Assembly: GCA_018260275.1 (NCBI GenBank)
Contig: JAGLBK010000142.1
Location: 1 to 7,018, forward strand
Length of the DNA: 7,018 nt
Origin: Deinococcus sp.
GTDB lineage: Bacteria > Deinococcota > Deinococci > Deinococcales > Deinococcaceae
Reading direction: 5' to 3'
Shown: piece after piece, positions 1 through 6,125 of the stretch
How positions within the stretch are numbered: the first letter of the stretch is position 1
Layout: the number at the start of each line of letters is the position of its first letter
Made by a program: the position numbers and the translations under genes
Notes under the pieces: generated by a model
Told to the model about the DNA's origin: nothing
Database searches by the model: none
What the model saw: the letters and a program-made list of their open reading frames with translations, nothing else

Positions 1-173
1 CCTTCCTTTTCGCGCCTCGGTGCAGCCGAACCTGCCAGCTGCCCGCAACAGCGCGAGTCAACGGTGTATTTTAACGGTTTCTTATTTGATGATTGTCCCC
101 TTTACCTTCCCGCGACAGTGACGCGGCCTGGGCACCTGGCCCACTCAAGACACTTGGCCTGCCCCCGAATGCG
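1..173. other. Upstream region of the DUF420 gene, no gene assigned
   Basis: The plus-strand frame of the downstream DUF420 gene stays open through this stretch, but the extra residues have no membrane-protein character and the family-like sequence begins only at 190. An AT-rich island lies at about 64-107 and contrasts with the G/C-rich surroundings. It may hold a promoter, possibly for a divergent gene beyond the left edge, but no convincing -35/-10 pair is visible on either strand. No RNA gene or repeat was seen. Confidence 0.4.
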
Positions 174-179
174 TACACT
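174..179 (+). promoter_or_regulatory. Candidate -10 element (TACACT) of the DUF420 gene
   Basis: TACACT fits the TANNNT pattern and lies 10 bases before the ATG at 190. No purine-rich ribosome binding site lies between them, which suggests a leaderless or nearly leaderless transcript. No good -35 was found at 16-18 bases. The same eight bases, TACACTGG, recur at 1861-1868 near the start of the GGDEF gene. Confidence 0.45.
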
Positions 180-189
180 GGCCGCAACT

Positions 190-666
190 ATGGCTGAAAC
201 CATCAATACCTGGTCTGTAATCACTATCGTCATCAGTGGGCTGGTCCTGCTGCTGGGCGTCTACTTCATCCGGGCAGGCAACCGCGCGGCGCATATGCGG
301 GCCATGCTCACGGCGAGCGCCCTGGCGACCCTGTTTCTGGTGCTGTACCTGACCCGCCTGGGCCTGGGGTACGAGAAAAAATATGCCGGGCCGTACCACG
401 GCGGTTACATCGCGCTGCTGATCAGCCACATCATTCTGGCGGCGGCCAACGTGCCGCTGGCGCTGCTGGCCCTCTGGAACGCCTGGAAGGGCCTTCAGAA
501 CGCGGGCAACCTGGGCAATATAGACGCGCCCGCCGCCCGCCCCTTTTTCGACAAGCACCGCGCCTGGGTACGCTGGACGGTTCCGGTGTGGCTGTACGTG
601 GCCGTCACGGGCTGGATTATTTACCTGCTGCTGGGCAGATACGGCGTGGTCATGAAAGGCGCGTGA
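190..666 (+). CDS. DUF420 family membrane protein (CtaM/YozB-like)
   Basis: This 158-residue integral membrane protein has about four membrane helices (roughly residues 8-27, 38-56, 72-97 and 130-148). The conserved histidines of the DUF420 family are visible: H35 in AAHMRAM, H80 in LLISHIILA, and H123 followed by the typical tail PVWLYVAVTGWIIYLLL. In Bacillus and Staphylococcus the family member YozB/CtaM is needed for a functional heme A-type cytochrome oxidase, so a role in respiratory oxidase assembly at the membrane is a reasonable inference. No oxidase gene lies in this window to support it. The frame is open further upstream, but the ATG at 190 is chosen because helix 1 follows it directly and a TANNNT hexamer precedes it. 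The 3' end overlaps the convergent gene by 17 bases. Confidence 0.9.
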   Translation: MAETINTWSVITIVISGLVLLLGVYFIRAGNRAAHMRAMLTASALATLFLVLYLTRLGLGYEKKYAGPYHGGYIALLISHIILAAANVPLALLALWNAWKGLQNAGNLGNIDAPAARPFFDKHRAWVRWTVPVWLYVAVTGWIIYLLLGRYGVVMKGA

Positions 667-1339
667 AGCTGAAGCGTTCGCACGGCGCGGTGTCTTTTTC
701 GGCTGTGCTGGCCTTGACTGGGCTTTGCTCGACTGGGCTGCTCTCGGTTGCGCCACCCTCGACTGTGCTGGCCCCATCTGTGCTGGCCCCGTCTGCGCTG
801 CCCTCTGCGGCGGGGAGCGCGGTCCGGAACTGCTCGGCCCTGTAGACCTCGCCCGTCAGGGCTTCCAGCGCCCCCCACATGGCCCCCAGCGTATAGGCCG
901 AGTTGGGATGATCCGACGGCAGCGGGCCGCTGGTGCCGATGGTCTCGGCCACCGTCACGATGATCTGTTCGCCGCGCTCCTCGATTTCCTTGACCAGACA
1001 CAGGCGCGTGCCACTCTGGCCCAGGGCCGCGTCGAGCAGGTGCTTGAGCTTTTCCATAGGCAGGTTGAGGTGACCGACGCCCCAGTCGTCTACCAGCGCA
1101 TGTCCCCGCAGCCGCCCGGCACGGGTCACGACGACCCCGGCGGCTTCATCGCCCAGGACATCTTCGATTCCGCGCAGCATACTCTGAAACCAGGCAATGG
1201 AAATAAAGTCTCCCAGCGCCCCGCGCCCGGCCAGTCCGCGCGGCGACTGAGCTTCACGCGGCCTGGCATCGAGCTGGTCGAGCAGCTTTGCGATCTCAGT
1301 GAAGTACTGAGAAGGAATAGATGTGGTGACTTCCTCCAT
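650..1339 (-). CDS. Hypothetical protein, possibly V4R/hydrocarbon-binding-like, with low-complexity tail
   Basis: The protein has 229 residues from the ATG at 1339. Residues 1-172 look like a compact alpha/beta domain. The run from about 48 to 172 (LRGIEDVLGDEAAGVVV, then AGRLRGHAL, then TRLCLVKEIEERGEQIIVTV, ending in GAMWGALEALTGEVYRAEQF) has the layout of the V4R/4-vinyl-reductase or hydrocarbon-binding fold: a helix with an AG..RG turn, a helical middle, a strand pair and a closing W-G-A-x-E-A-L-T-G helix. This is pattern resemblance only, so no ligand or function is assigned. Residues 177-216 are a Ser/Thr/Ala/Gly/Glu-rich low-complexity tail containing repeated DGAST units, probably disordered. 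Start choice: GGAGG (1353-1357) lies 7 bases before a TTG at 1345 and 13 before the ATG at 1339, so TTG is a real alternative. The more distal GTG (1396) and ATG (1387) would lie inside the promoter region. Confidence 0.75.
   Translation of the reverse strand: MEEVTTSIPSQYFTEIAKLLDQLDARPREAQSPRGLAGRGALGDFISIAWFQSMLRGIEDVLGDEAAGVVVTRAGRLRGHALVDDWGVGHLNLPMEKLKHLLDAALGQSGTRLCLVKEIEERGEQIIVTVAETIGTSGPLPSDHPNSAYTLGAMWGALEALTGEVYRAEQFRTALPAAEGSADGASTDGASTVEGGATESSPVEQSPVKASTAEKDTAPCERFSFTRLS
716..800. repeat. Short tandem 15-bp repeats coding the low-complexity tail
   Basis: Two units starting GACTGGGCT lie back to back at 716-730 and 731-745. A second pair starting CTGTGCTGGCCCC lies at 763-777 and 778-792, followed by a degenerate partial third copy. 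The 15-bp unit keeps the reading frame of the minus-strand gene and encodes repeats such as DGAST. The tract probably changes length by slippage. Confidence 0.7.
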
Positions 1340-1363
1340 GAACAAGTGACTGCCTCCGCCCAC

Positions 1364-1369
1364 AAGGTA
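1364..1369 (-). promoter_or_regulatory. Candidate -10 (TACCTT) for the V4R-like gene
   Basis: On the minus strand TACCTT fits TANNNT. Transcription starting 6-7 bases downstream would give a short leader carrying GGAGG (1353-1357) before the TTG at 1345 or ATG at 1339. The matching -35 position would fall inside the inverted repeat at 1381-1396. Confidence 0.4.
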
Positions 1370-1380
1370 GCGGGGCGCCC

Positions 1381-1396
1381 GTGACATTTTCGTCAC
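1381..1396. promoter_or_regulatory. Inverted repeat GTGAC-N6-GTCAC, candidate operator
   Basis: GTGAC and GTCAC form perfect 5-bp arms around a 6-base AT-rich spacer (ATTTTC). The repeat is centred near the -35 position of the candidate promoter at 1364-1369, a typical place for a regulator site. It resembles CRP/FNR half-sites (TGTGA/TCACA), but the GTGA and TCAC halves are 8 bases apart rather than 6, so it is not a canonical CRP site. Confidence 0.35.
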
Positions 1397-1417
1397 AGTC
1401 GAATGGTCCGGCAGTCA

Positions 1418-1677
1418 TGAAGACCGCTTTCAGACAGCCACGGCGCACAGAACCTGCGGGCACAGTACACAGGACAAGGACGACGGAAAGCGCCTGCCGC
1501 ACCCTGGAAGGCGCAGCAGTACTGGAGCACGCCGGAGGGTGCTGAGGCCATTCCGGCGCGGGTGTGAGCTTTGACGGGGTCACCGAGCAGTACGCCGCCG
1601 GGGTCCGGGGCCGCCAGTTTCCAGGCAGGGAAAACAGCTTCGTGGTGAAAGATGACGTGCTGGACAGGCTGTACTGA
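1418..1677 (+). pseudogene. Probable frameshifted gene remnant, family not recognised
   Basis: Frame 1 from 1567 to the TGA at 1675-1677 reads as protein-like sequence (SFDGVTEQYAAGVRGRQF, ending VVKDDVLDRLY) with G or C at most third positions. Frame 2 immediately upstream (up to the TGA at 1565) also looks coding over its last 20 or so codons (KAQQYWSTPEGAEAIPARV). Joining the two by a frameshift at about 1562-1567, within a GTGTG run, gives one continuous C-terminal stretch, as expected for a decayed gene. The part before about 1490 has little codon bias and stop codons in all frames, and no start codon fits. I do not recognise the family. Alternatives are a chance high-GC open frame or a sequencing error in a short real gene. 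Confidence 0.35.
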
Positions 1678-1771
1678 CACCCCTGTACCGAGCCTGCCCG
1701 GAGCGCACGACTTCAAGAACTGGGCTGCGTGACCCGTCAGTCAAGGGCCTCAGCCCCAGCAACATTAGAAC

Positions 1772-1795
1772 AATCCAATGTTCACACATTGCATT
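1772..1795. promoter_or_regulatory. 24-bp imperfect palindrome upstream of the diguanylate cyclase
   Basis: Arms AATCCAATGT and ACATTGCATT flank the loop TCAC and match at 9 of 10 pairs (CAATGT/ACATTG perfect). It lies in the only strongly AT-rich part of the surrounding region, just before a TANNNT hexamer (TAGGGT, 1798-1803). That is the expected place for a transcription factor site over the -35 region. A further copy of one half, AACATT at 1761-1766, can pair with AATGTT at 1777-1782. The regulator is unknown. Confidence 0.5.
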
Positions 1796-1797
1796 TT

Positions 1798-1803
1798 TAG
1801 GGT
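1798..1803 (+). promoter_or_regulatory. Candidate -10 (TAGGGT) for the GGDEF gene
   Basis: TAGGGT matches TANNNT and lies directly after the palindrome, with transcription expected to start near 1809. No good -35 is visible, as with an activator-dependent or weak promoter. A competing hexamer, TACACT at 1861-1866, lies 9 bases before an in-frame TTG at 1876 and would give a leaderless shorter protein. Confidence 0.3.
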
Positions 1804-1820
1804 GTTTTTTGTGTTGGCCC

Positions 1821-1841
1821 ATGAGAACCGCTTCAGTTTAA
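1821..1841 (+). other. Possible six-residue leader ORF (MRTASV)
   Basis: An ATG at 1821 opens a tiny frame that ends at TAA 1839-1841, one base before the TTG at 1843 that may start the GGDEF gene. Such spacing would allow translational coupling, but no ribosome binding site precedes it and chance is a good explanation. Confidence 0.15.
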
Positions 1842-1842
1842 T

Positions 1843-2949
1843 TTGCGGATCAGGTCGGTCTACACTGGACAGACCTTGCCCGCCTTCTCTGCCCCCCTCA
1901 CTGGTGCAAAACTTTCGCTGCCCGAACGGCTGACCCGGTTTTATTTCCGGTTGTTCATCCCGCTGTTTGCCGTTTCGCTGGCTAGCGGGGCGTGGGGGGC
2001 ACCGGCCAGCACAGTCGCGGTGTTGCTAGTGCTGGCTGGTTCGCTGCTGGCCTTCACGGTACTGCACCTAGTCCTGCCCGCGCGCTGGTCGCTGGTGTTG
2101 CGGGTGGGGGCGGTAGGGTGGCTGGTGCTTGCCCTGCTATACCTCGCCCTGTTCAGTCAGTACCTGAACCTACTCACCGACCTGCGCCAGTACACGGCGC
2201 TGCTGCTGTTGACGCCGCTGTGCCTGACCTCTCTGGGCGTGCTGTTTTTTGATCGTCCGCGCCTGGGCCAGCTGTTCGCCGCGCTGATCACCTGTGCCTG
2301 CCTGCTGATTCTGGTGCGCTGGGAGCAGCCGGGCCTGCCCATTACGGCGGGCACCCTGATGACCACCGTGCTGGTCTGCATCCTGTCGAGCGGGCTGGGG
2401 CAGGCGGTGGCGGCCCTGCAACAACAGGCCGACCGCAGCGCCGAAGTTTTGCGGCGCGACGCCCTGACCGGCCTGCTCAACCGCCACGCCTTCGAGGAAT
2501 TTTTGCGCCAGCCCAGCCCCGGCGGCACGCTGGCGGTGCTGGACATAGACCATTTCAAGGTGGTCAACGACACCTACGGTCACGACGCAGGCGACCGGGT
2601 GCTGCGCGGCGTGGCCGACGTGCTGCTGGACCAGCTGGGTGCAAGCGGCGCGGCCTACCGCTGGGGCGGAGAGGAATTCGTGGTCTTTATTCAGGCCGAC
2701 AATTGCCACAACCCCGTGGCCCTGCTGGAAAACATCCGCCGCGAGATCGCCCAGCGGTCGTTTGTGGGCGGCAGTCACATTACCCTCAGCGGGGGCCTGA
2801 GCCATACGCAGGCGGGTGAATCGCCGAGCCGCGCTTTCAGTCAGGCCGACCGGGCGCTGCTGCAAGCCAAGCAGTCCGGGCGCAACCGCCTGCTACTGCT
2901 GGAACCGCCGCGCCACCTGGACCAGACGGTTCTGGCAGGCTCCCGCTAG
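1843..2949 (+). CDS. Membrane-anchored diguanylate cyclase (GGDEF domain)
   Basis: The protein makes the second messenger cyclic di-GMP from two GTP. Of 368 residues, about 35-185 form five or six membrane helices (around 38-48, 54-78, 85-106, 118-136, 142-159 and 168-185). A short linker with AALQQQADRSAEVLRRD leads into the GGDEF domain (about 206-353). Landmarks are DALTGLLNRHAF (206-217), the metal-binding D234 in LDIDHFK, NDTYGHDAGD (242-251) and the active-site GGEEF (275-279). GGEEF is an accepted active variant. The product-inhibition I-site (RxxD ending five residues before GGEEF) is absent: the two positions are G266 and G269. No EAL domain or recognised sensor domain is present, so the membrane part is the probable input module. 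The start is uncertain: TTG at 1843 gives the longest protein, and TTG at 1876 follows a TACACT hexamer. No in-frame ATG lies near. The gene sits behind a palindrome and converges on the ATPase gene. Confidence 0.93.
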   Translation: MRIRSVYTGQTLPAFSAPLTGAKLSLPERLTRFYFRLFIPLFAVSLASGAWGAPASTVAVLLVLAGSLLAFTVLHLVLPARWSLVLRVGAVGWLVLALLYLALFSQYLNLLTDLRQYTALLLLTPLCLTSLGVLFFDRPRLGQLFAALITCACLLILVRWEQPGLPITAGTLMTTVLVCILSSGLGQAVAALQQQADRSAEVLRRDALTGLLNRHAFEEFLRQPSPGGTLAVLDIDHFKVVNDTYGHDAGDRVLRGVADVLLDQLGASGAAYRWGGEEFVVFIQADNCHNPVALLENIRREIAQRSFVGGSHITLSGGLSHTQAGESPSRAFSQADRALLQAKQSGRNRLLLLEPPRHLDQTVLAGSR

Positions 2950-2961
2950 AGCAGAATCAGG

Positions 2962-3029
2962 CAGTGGGCTCGTAGTACCAGAAATGGAGGGGGGCCACAC
3001 GGATGTCTCCGGCGACCCCTCCCCCACTG
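2962..3029. other. Nested inverted repeats between convergent genes, possible weak terminator
   Basis: Outer arms CAGTGGG (2962-2968) and CCCACTG (3023-3029) pair perfectly. Inside them GGAGGGG (2986-2992) pairs with CCCCTCC (3016-3022), and CGGA/TCCG forms a small inner stem. The structure sits between the ends of the GGDEF and ATPase genes, where a bidirectional terminator would be expected. No T-tract follows on either strand, so it is not a standard intrinsic terminator. Confidence 0.3.
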
Positions 3030-3034
3030 AACCC

Positions 3035-4480
<1,446 letters not shown>

Positions 4481-4489
4481 GCTGCGGGA

Positions 4490-4495
4490 AAAGTA
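4490..4495 (-). promoter_or_regulatory. Candidate -10 (TACTTT) of the ATPase gene
   Basis: On the minus strand TACTTT lies 9 bases before the ATG with no ribosome binding site between, in the same layout as other starts in this window. It implies the ATPase can be transcribed on its own, separately from the phosphatase gene 65 bases upstream. Confidence 0.45.
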
Positions 4496-4545
4496 GCACG
4501 CGGCTGCGGGGCCGAATGTGGGTTTGGGGCCAGAGGTTCCCCGGC

Positions 4546-5103
4546 TCAGTCGCGGTCAAGCACCGCCTCACCGAGCTGGGTCACCGCACAGGAACCGTCC
4601 GGTTGCACCATGATCAGCAGCGCCGTACTGAAATCCGCGTCAGGCCAGTGACGGGCATTGAGCGGCAGTTCGCCGAGCTTCAATGTCCCGGCCAGCGCCG
4701 CCACAATGTCCGGCAGGTGGTGATGCTCCCAGCACACCAGTACGTCCTGACCCGGCTGCGTGAGCAGTGCGGCGGCCAGCACGTCCTCCTGGCCCACGAA
4801 GGCAGGTTTTTGTACGCTTAGGCCCAGGCGGCGGGCCAGGGGCAGCACGGTTTCACCGGGGCGGTGCAGGCCGTCAGGATAAGCCGGTGCGAAAATCACC
4901 GTCGGACGCACGAAGGGGGCCACCGGCTGCGGGTCGCCCAGGCGCACGGCCAGCGCCCCCGCCCGCTGCCAGCCCTGGGGACTCAGCGAAGTGCGGGCAG
5001 GGTGGCCCTGTTCGTCGATGCCGAAGGGCGGCTGGGCGGGGTCGGTCTCGTTGGGTTTTTCGCCGTGCCTGATGAGGGTGATGCTGCGCGGAAAAGGAGG
5101 CAT
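4546..5103 (-). CDS. Histidine phosphatase superfamily protein
   Basis: This 185-residue protein opens with the signature ITLIRHGEK, in which H13 would be the phosphorylated histidine and R12 binds phosphate. LSPQGWQRAGALA (40-52) matches the family's L-T-xx-G-xx-RA-xx-L helix, and HRPGET (80-85) holds the probable third conserved Arg (R81). CWEHHHLPDIVAAL (124-137) supplies the second catalytic His (H127 or H128). The family covers phosphoglycerate mutases and many small-molecule or protein phosphatases, and the substrate cannot be told from sequence. There is no signal peptide, so it is probably cytoplasmic. It begins 21 bases after the small upstream gene ends and may be co-transcribed with it. 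A -10-like TACCCT five bases before its ATG suggests a second, leaderless start. Confidence 0.85.
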   Translation of the reverse strand: MPPFPRSITLIRHGEKPNETDPAQPPFGIDEQGHPARTSLSPQGWQRAGALAVRLGDPQPVAPFVRPTVIFAPAYPDGLHRPGETVLPLARRLGLSVQKPAFVGQEDVLAAALLTQPGQDVLVCWEHHHLPDIVAALAGTLKLGELPLNARHWPDADFSTALLIMVQPDGSCAVTQLGEAVLDRD

Positions 5104-5108
5104 TCCCC

Positions 5109-5114
5109 AGGGTA
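5109..5114 (-). promoter_or_regulatory. Candidate -10 (TACCCT) of the phosphatase gene
   Basis: On the minus strand TACCCT is followed by GGGGA and then the ATG at 5103, so transcription would begin at or next to the start codon. The GGGGA abuts the ATG, too close to serve as a ribosome binding site. Read-through from the upstream small gene is also possible. Confidence 0.4.
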
Positions 5115-5124
5115 CAAAAGAGCA

Positions 5125-5352
5125 CTAACCCTGGTCCATCCCCAGCGACCTGAATTGCCATACTGTCTTCACGGCGTCGCGCAGGGAGGCATTTTTCCAG
5201 GTTCGCACCTGCCGGATCGCGTCGATTTCGCGCCCGGCCCGCACGAGGTACAGCAGGTCGAGTTGCTGCCGGTCACTCAGTTCGACCACGTTGCCATGCA
5301 GCGGAGTCCGGGAGCCGAAAGCCGTGGTCAGCAGCAGCAGGAGTGTTTCCAT
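5125..5352 (-). CDS. Small protein resembling the ribosomal L7/L12 C-terminal domain
   Basis: This is a 75-residue protein from the ATG at 5352. Residues 23-70 (VELSDRQQLDLLYLVRAGR, then EIDAIRQVR, then NASLRDAVKTVWQF) match the layout of the L7/L12 C-terminal domain, where helices of the form K-I-x-A-I-K-x-V-R followed by L-K-E-A-K-x-x-V pack together. It lacks the long N-terminal dimerisation and hinge part of true L7/L12, so it is not the ribosomal stalk protein. Stand-alone copies of this fold are found as small hypothetical proteins, and the role here is unknown. Residues 1-12 are hydrophobic. No ribosome binding site precedes the ATG. A longer version from ATG 5412 or TTG 5421 is open in frame but would translate through the inverted-repeat element, so I prefer the short one. 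It is first of three closely spaced minus-strand genes. Confidence 0.65.
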   Translation of the reverse strand: METLLLLLTTAFGSRTPLHGNVVELSDRQQLDLLYLVRAGREIDAIRQVRTWKNASLRDAVKTVWQFRSLGMDQG

Positions 5353-5357
5353 GGACC

Positions 5358-5498
5358 CAGAGCATTGGGCAGGATTACGGCCCTCGGGGAAAGGCGCCCC
5401 AAGTGCCTCCATTCTGCCCAATGCTCTTTCTCAATTCACTCGTTTTACTCGGCCAAACAGATGGCGAAAAACGCGCCATCTGTTTGGCAAATGCTCTG
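5358..5498. repeat. 141-bp element with terminal and internal inverted repeats (possible SNR/MITE or leader switch)
   Basis: Arm AGAGCATTGGGCAG (5359-5372) and arm CTGCCCAATGCTCT (5414-5427) are perfect 14-base reverse complements, extendable to 17 pairs with one G-T. The 35-base loop between them has its own GGGG/CCCC stem. A third copy of the core, AATGCTCTG at 5490-5498, is the perfect reverse complement of CAGAGCATT at 5358-5366, so the element begins and ends with a 9-bp inverted repeat. It fills the gap between the terminator at 5504-5526 and the ATG at 5352. The layout fits a small non-coding repeat such as those known from Deinococcus genomes, or a regulatory leader for the minus-strand operon. 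Flanking target duplications are not evident. Confidence 0.7.
5452..5488. repeat. Perfect 15-bp hairpin with 7-base loop
   Basis: GCCAAACAGATGGCG (5452-5466) and CGCCATCTGTTTGGC (5474-5488) pair without mismatch around the loop AAAAACG. On neither strand does a T-tract follow, so it is not an intrinsic terminator, and the gene end upstream already has its own terminator. It sits inside the 5358-5498 element. Confidence 0.85.
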
Positions 5499-5503
5499 CG
5501 TCT

Positions 5504-5526
5504 AAAAATTCCCGGTCAGCACCGGG
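5504..5526 (-). terminator. Intrinsic terminator of the six-repeat protein gene
   Basis: On the minus strand the stem CCCGGT, loop GCTG and ACCGGG (5526-5511) is followed by AATTTTT. The 6-bp all-paired GC-rich stem and T-run start 22 bases after the stop codon of the gene ending at 5549, the normal layout of a rho-independent terminator. Confidence 0.75.
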
Positions 5527-5548
5527 TCAACCGGCTGGGCCACGCTCA

Positions 5549-6049
5549 TCAGCCGGAATCGCCGCTACTGCTTGCCGCGCTGGATGCTTCCTCGTCTTCC
5601 AGGGCCTTGTAGGCGCAGACCGCCGCCACCGCCGCGAGTTCCAGCGGAATGTCGCCGAGCTGGAGGTGAACATCCTTGCCGTCCACCACACCCCCGATCC
5701 GGCCCGACAGTTCGTGGCCGCGCCGCTCCAGCCGGACATCCTTGCCATCAATGCGCCCGGAAAAGCGCCCCGAAACGCACTCCCCGGAAATCTGCAAGGT
5801 GAGGTCGTCGCCGTCGATGTGGCCTCCCAGCCGCAATTTACCGCCTTCGGGGGTCAGTGAACCGTCAGCGTCAAAGCCAGCAATTGCGCCTCCTATCCGG
5901 CCCTCGACCCCCTGGGCGCCGTAATGCAGCCGCACGTCCTTACCCTGAAACCGTCCCCCGATGCGGCCCGCAAGCTCCTGGCCGTTCCAGGTGCCGTGCA
6001 GGTCGTAGCCTCCGAAGGTGCCCCCGATCCGTCCGCTCAATCTGTCCAT
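5549..6049 (-). CDS. Six-repeat GRIGG protein of unknown function
   Basis: This 166-residue protein is built of six tandem units of 20-24 residues, mostly 22: 4-25, 26-47, 48-71, 72-91, 92-113 and 114-135. The unit reads roughly [LV]xGRIGGxxxGKDVxLxxxGxx. Units 2, 5 and 6 are closest to each other (GKDV kept). Unit 4 is the most diverged and lacks GRIGG. Alternating Gly and short hydrophobic strands suggest a repetitive beta structure such as a solenoid or closed beta barrel. After the repeats come a hydrophobic helix (136-150, LELAAVAAVCAYKAL) and an acidic, Ser-rich tail. There is no signal peptide, so it is cytoplasmic or held at the membrane by the C-terminal helix. I do not recognise a named family. 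It is followed by an intrinsic terminator and is divergent from a secreted beta-repeat protein 76 bases away. Confidence 0.8.
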   Translation of the reverse strand: MDRLSGRIGGTFGGYDLHGTWNGQELAGRIGGRFQGKDVRLHYGAQGVEGRIGGAIAGFDADGSLTPEGGKLRLGGHIDGDDLTLQISGECVSGRFSGRIDGKDVRLERRGHELSGRIGGVVDGKDVHLQLGDIPLELAAVAAVCAYKALEDEEASSAASSSGDSG

Positions 6050-6113
6050 GCTTGCAGTACGCGCCGGAGGGCCAGCGGGTTCCGGGCAGACCCATGACGC
6101 CAGTTTCCTTTGC

Positions 6114-6119
6114 TACGCT
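6114..6119 (+). promoter_or_regulatory. -10 element (TACGCT) of a leaderless start
   Basis: TACGCT fits TANNNT and lies exactly 6 bases before the ATG at 6126, so transcription would begin at the start codon. No ribosome binding site is present. This is the clearest leaderless start in the window and decides the start of the secreted protein gene. Confidence 0.6.
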
Positions 6120-6125
6120 GCCCGC

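Noticed and set aside
64..189. 42-residue N-terminal extension of the DUF420 protein from GTG 64
   Set aside because: The extension lacks membrane or family-like features and would place the candidate -10 inside the gene.
725..1384. Long plus-strand open frame opposite the V4R-like gene
   Set aside because: It is the antisense shadow of the minus-strand gene; its sequence is rich in Arg, Gln and Pro without domain character.
1381..1396. Canonical CRP site
   Set aside because: The GTGA and TCAC halves are separated by 8 bases instead of 6.
5414..5427. Longer version of the small L7/L12-like protein starting at 5412 or 5421 on the minus strand
   Set aside because: It would translate the inverted-repeat element, has no ribosome binding site, and the added residues (MEALGAPFPEG and on) show no link to the domain.
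5452..5488. Intrinsic terminator at the 15-bp hairpin
   Set aside because: No T-tract follows on either strand, and a proper terminator is present at 5504-5526.
5358..5498. CRISPR array
   Set aside because: The repeated core is short, inverted rather than direct for one copy, and there are no evenly spaced repeats or cas genes.
4864..5505. Plus-strand open frame of 213 codons opposite the phosphatase and small gene
   Set aside because: It runs across two convincing minus-strand genes and the hairpin element and shows no domain character.
6018..6125. 36-residue N-terminal extension of the secreted protein
   Set aside because: The signal peptide begins at 6126 and a TACGCT hexamer sits 6 bases before that ATG, so the extension is upstream DNA read in an open frame.
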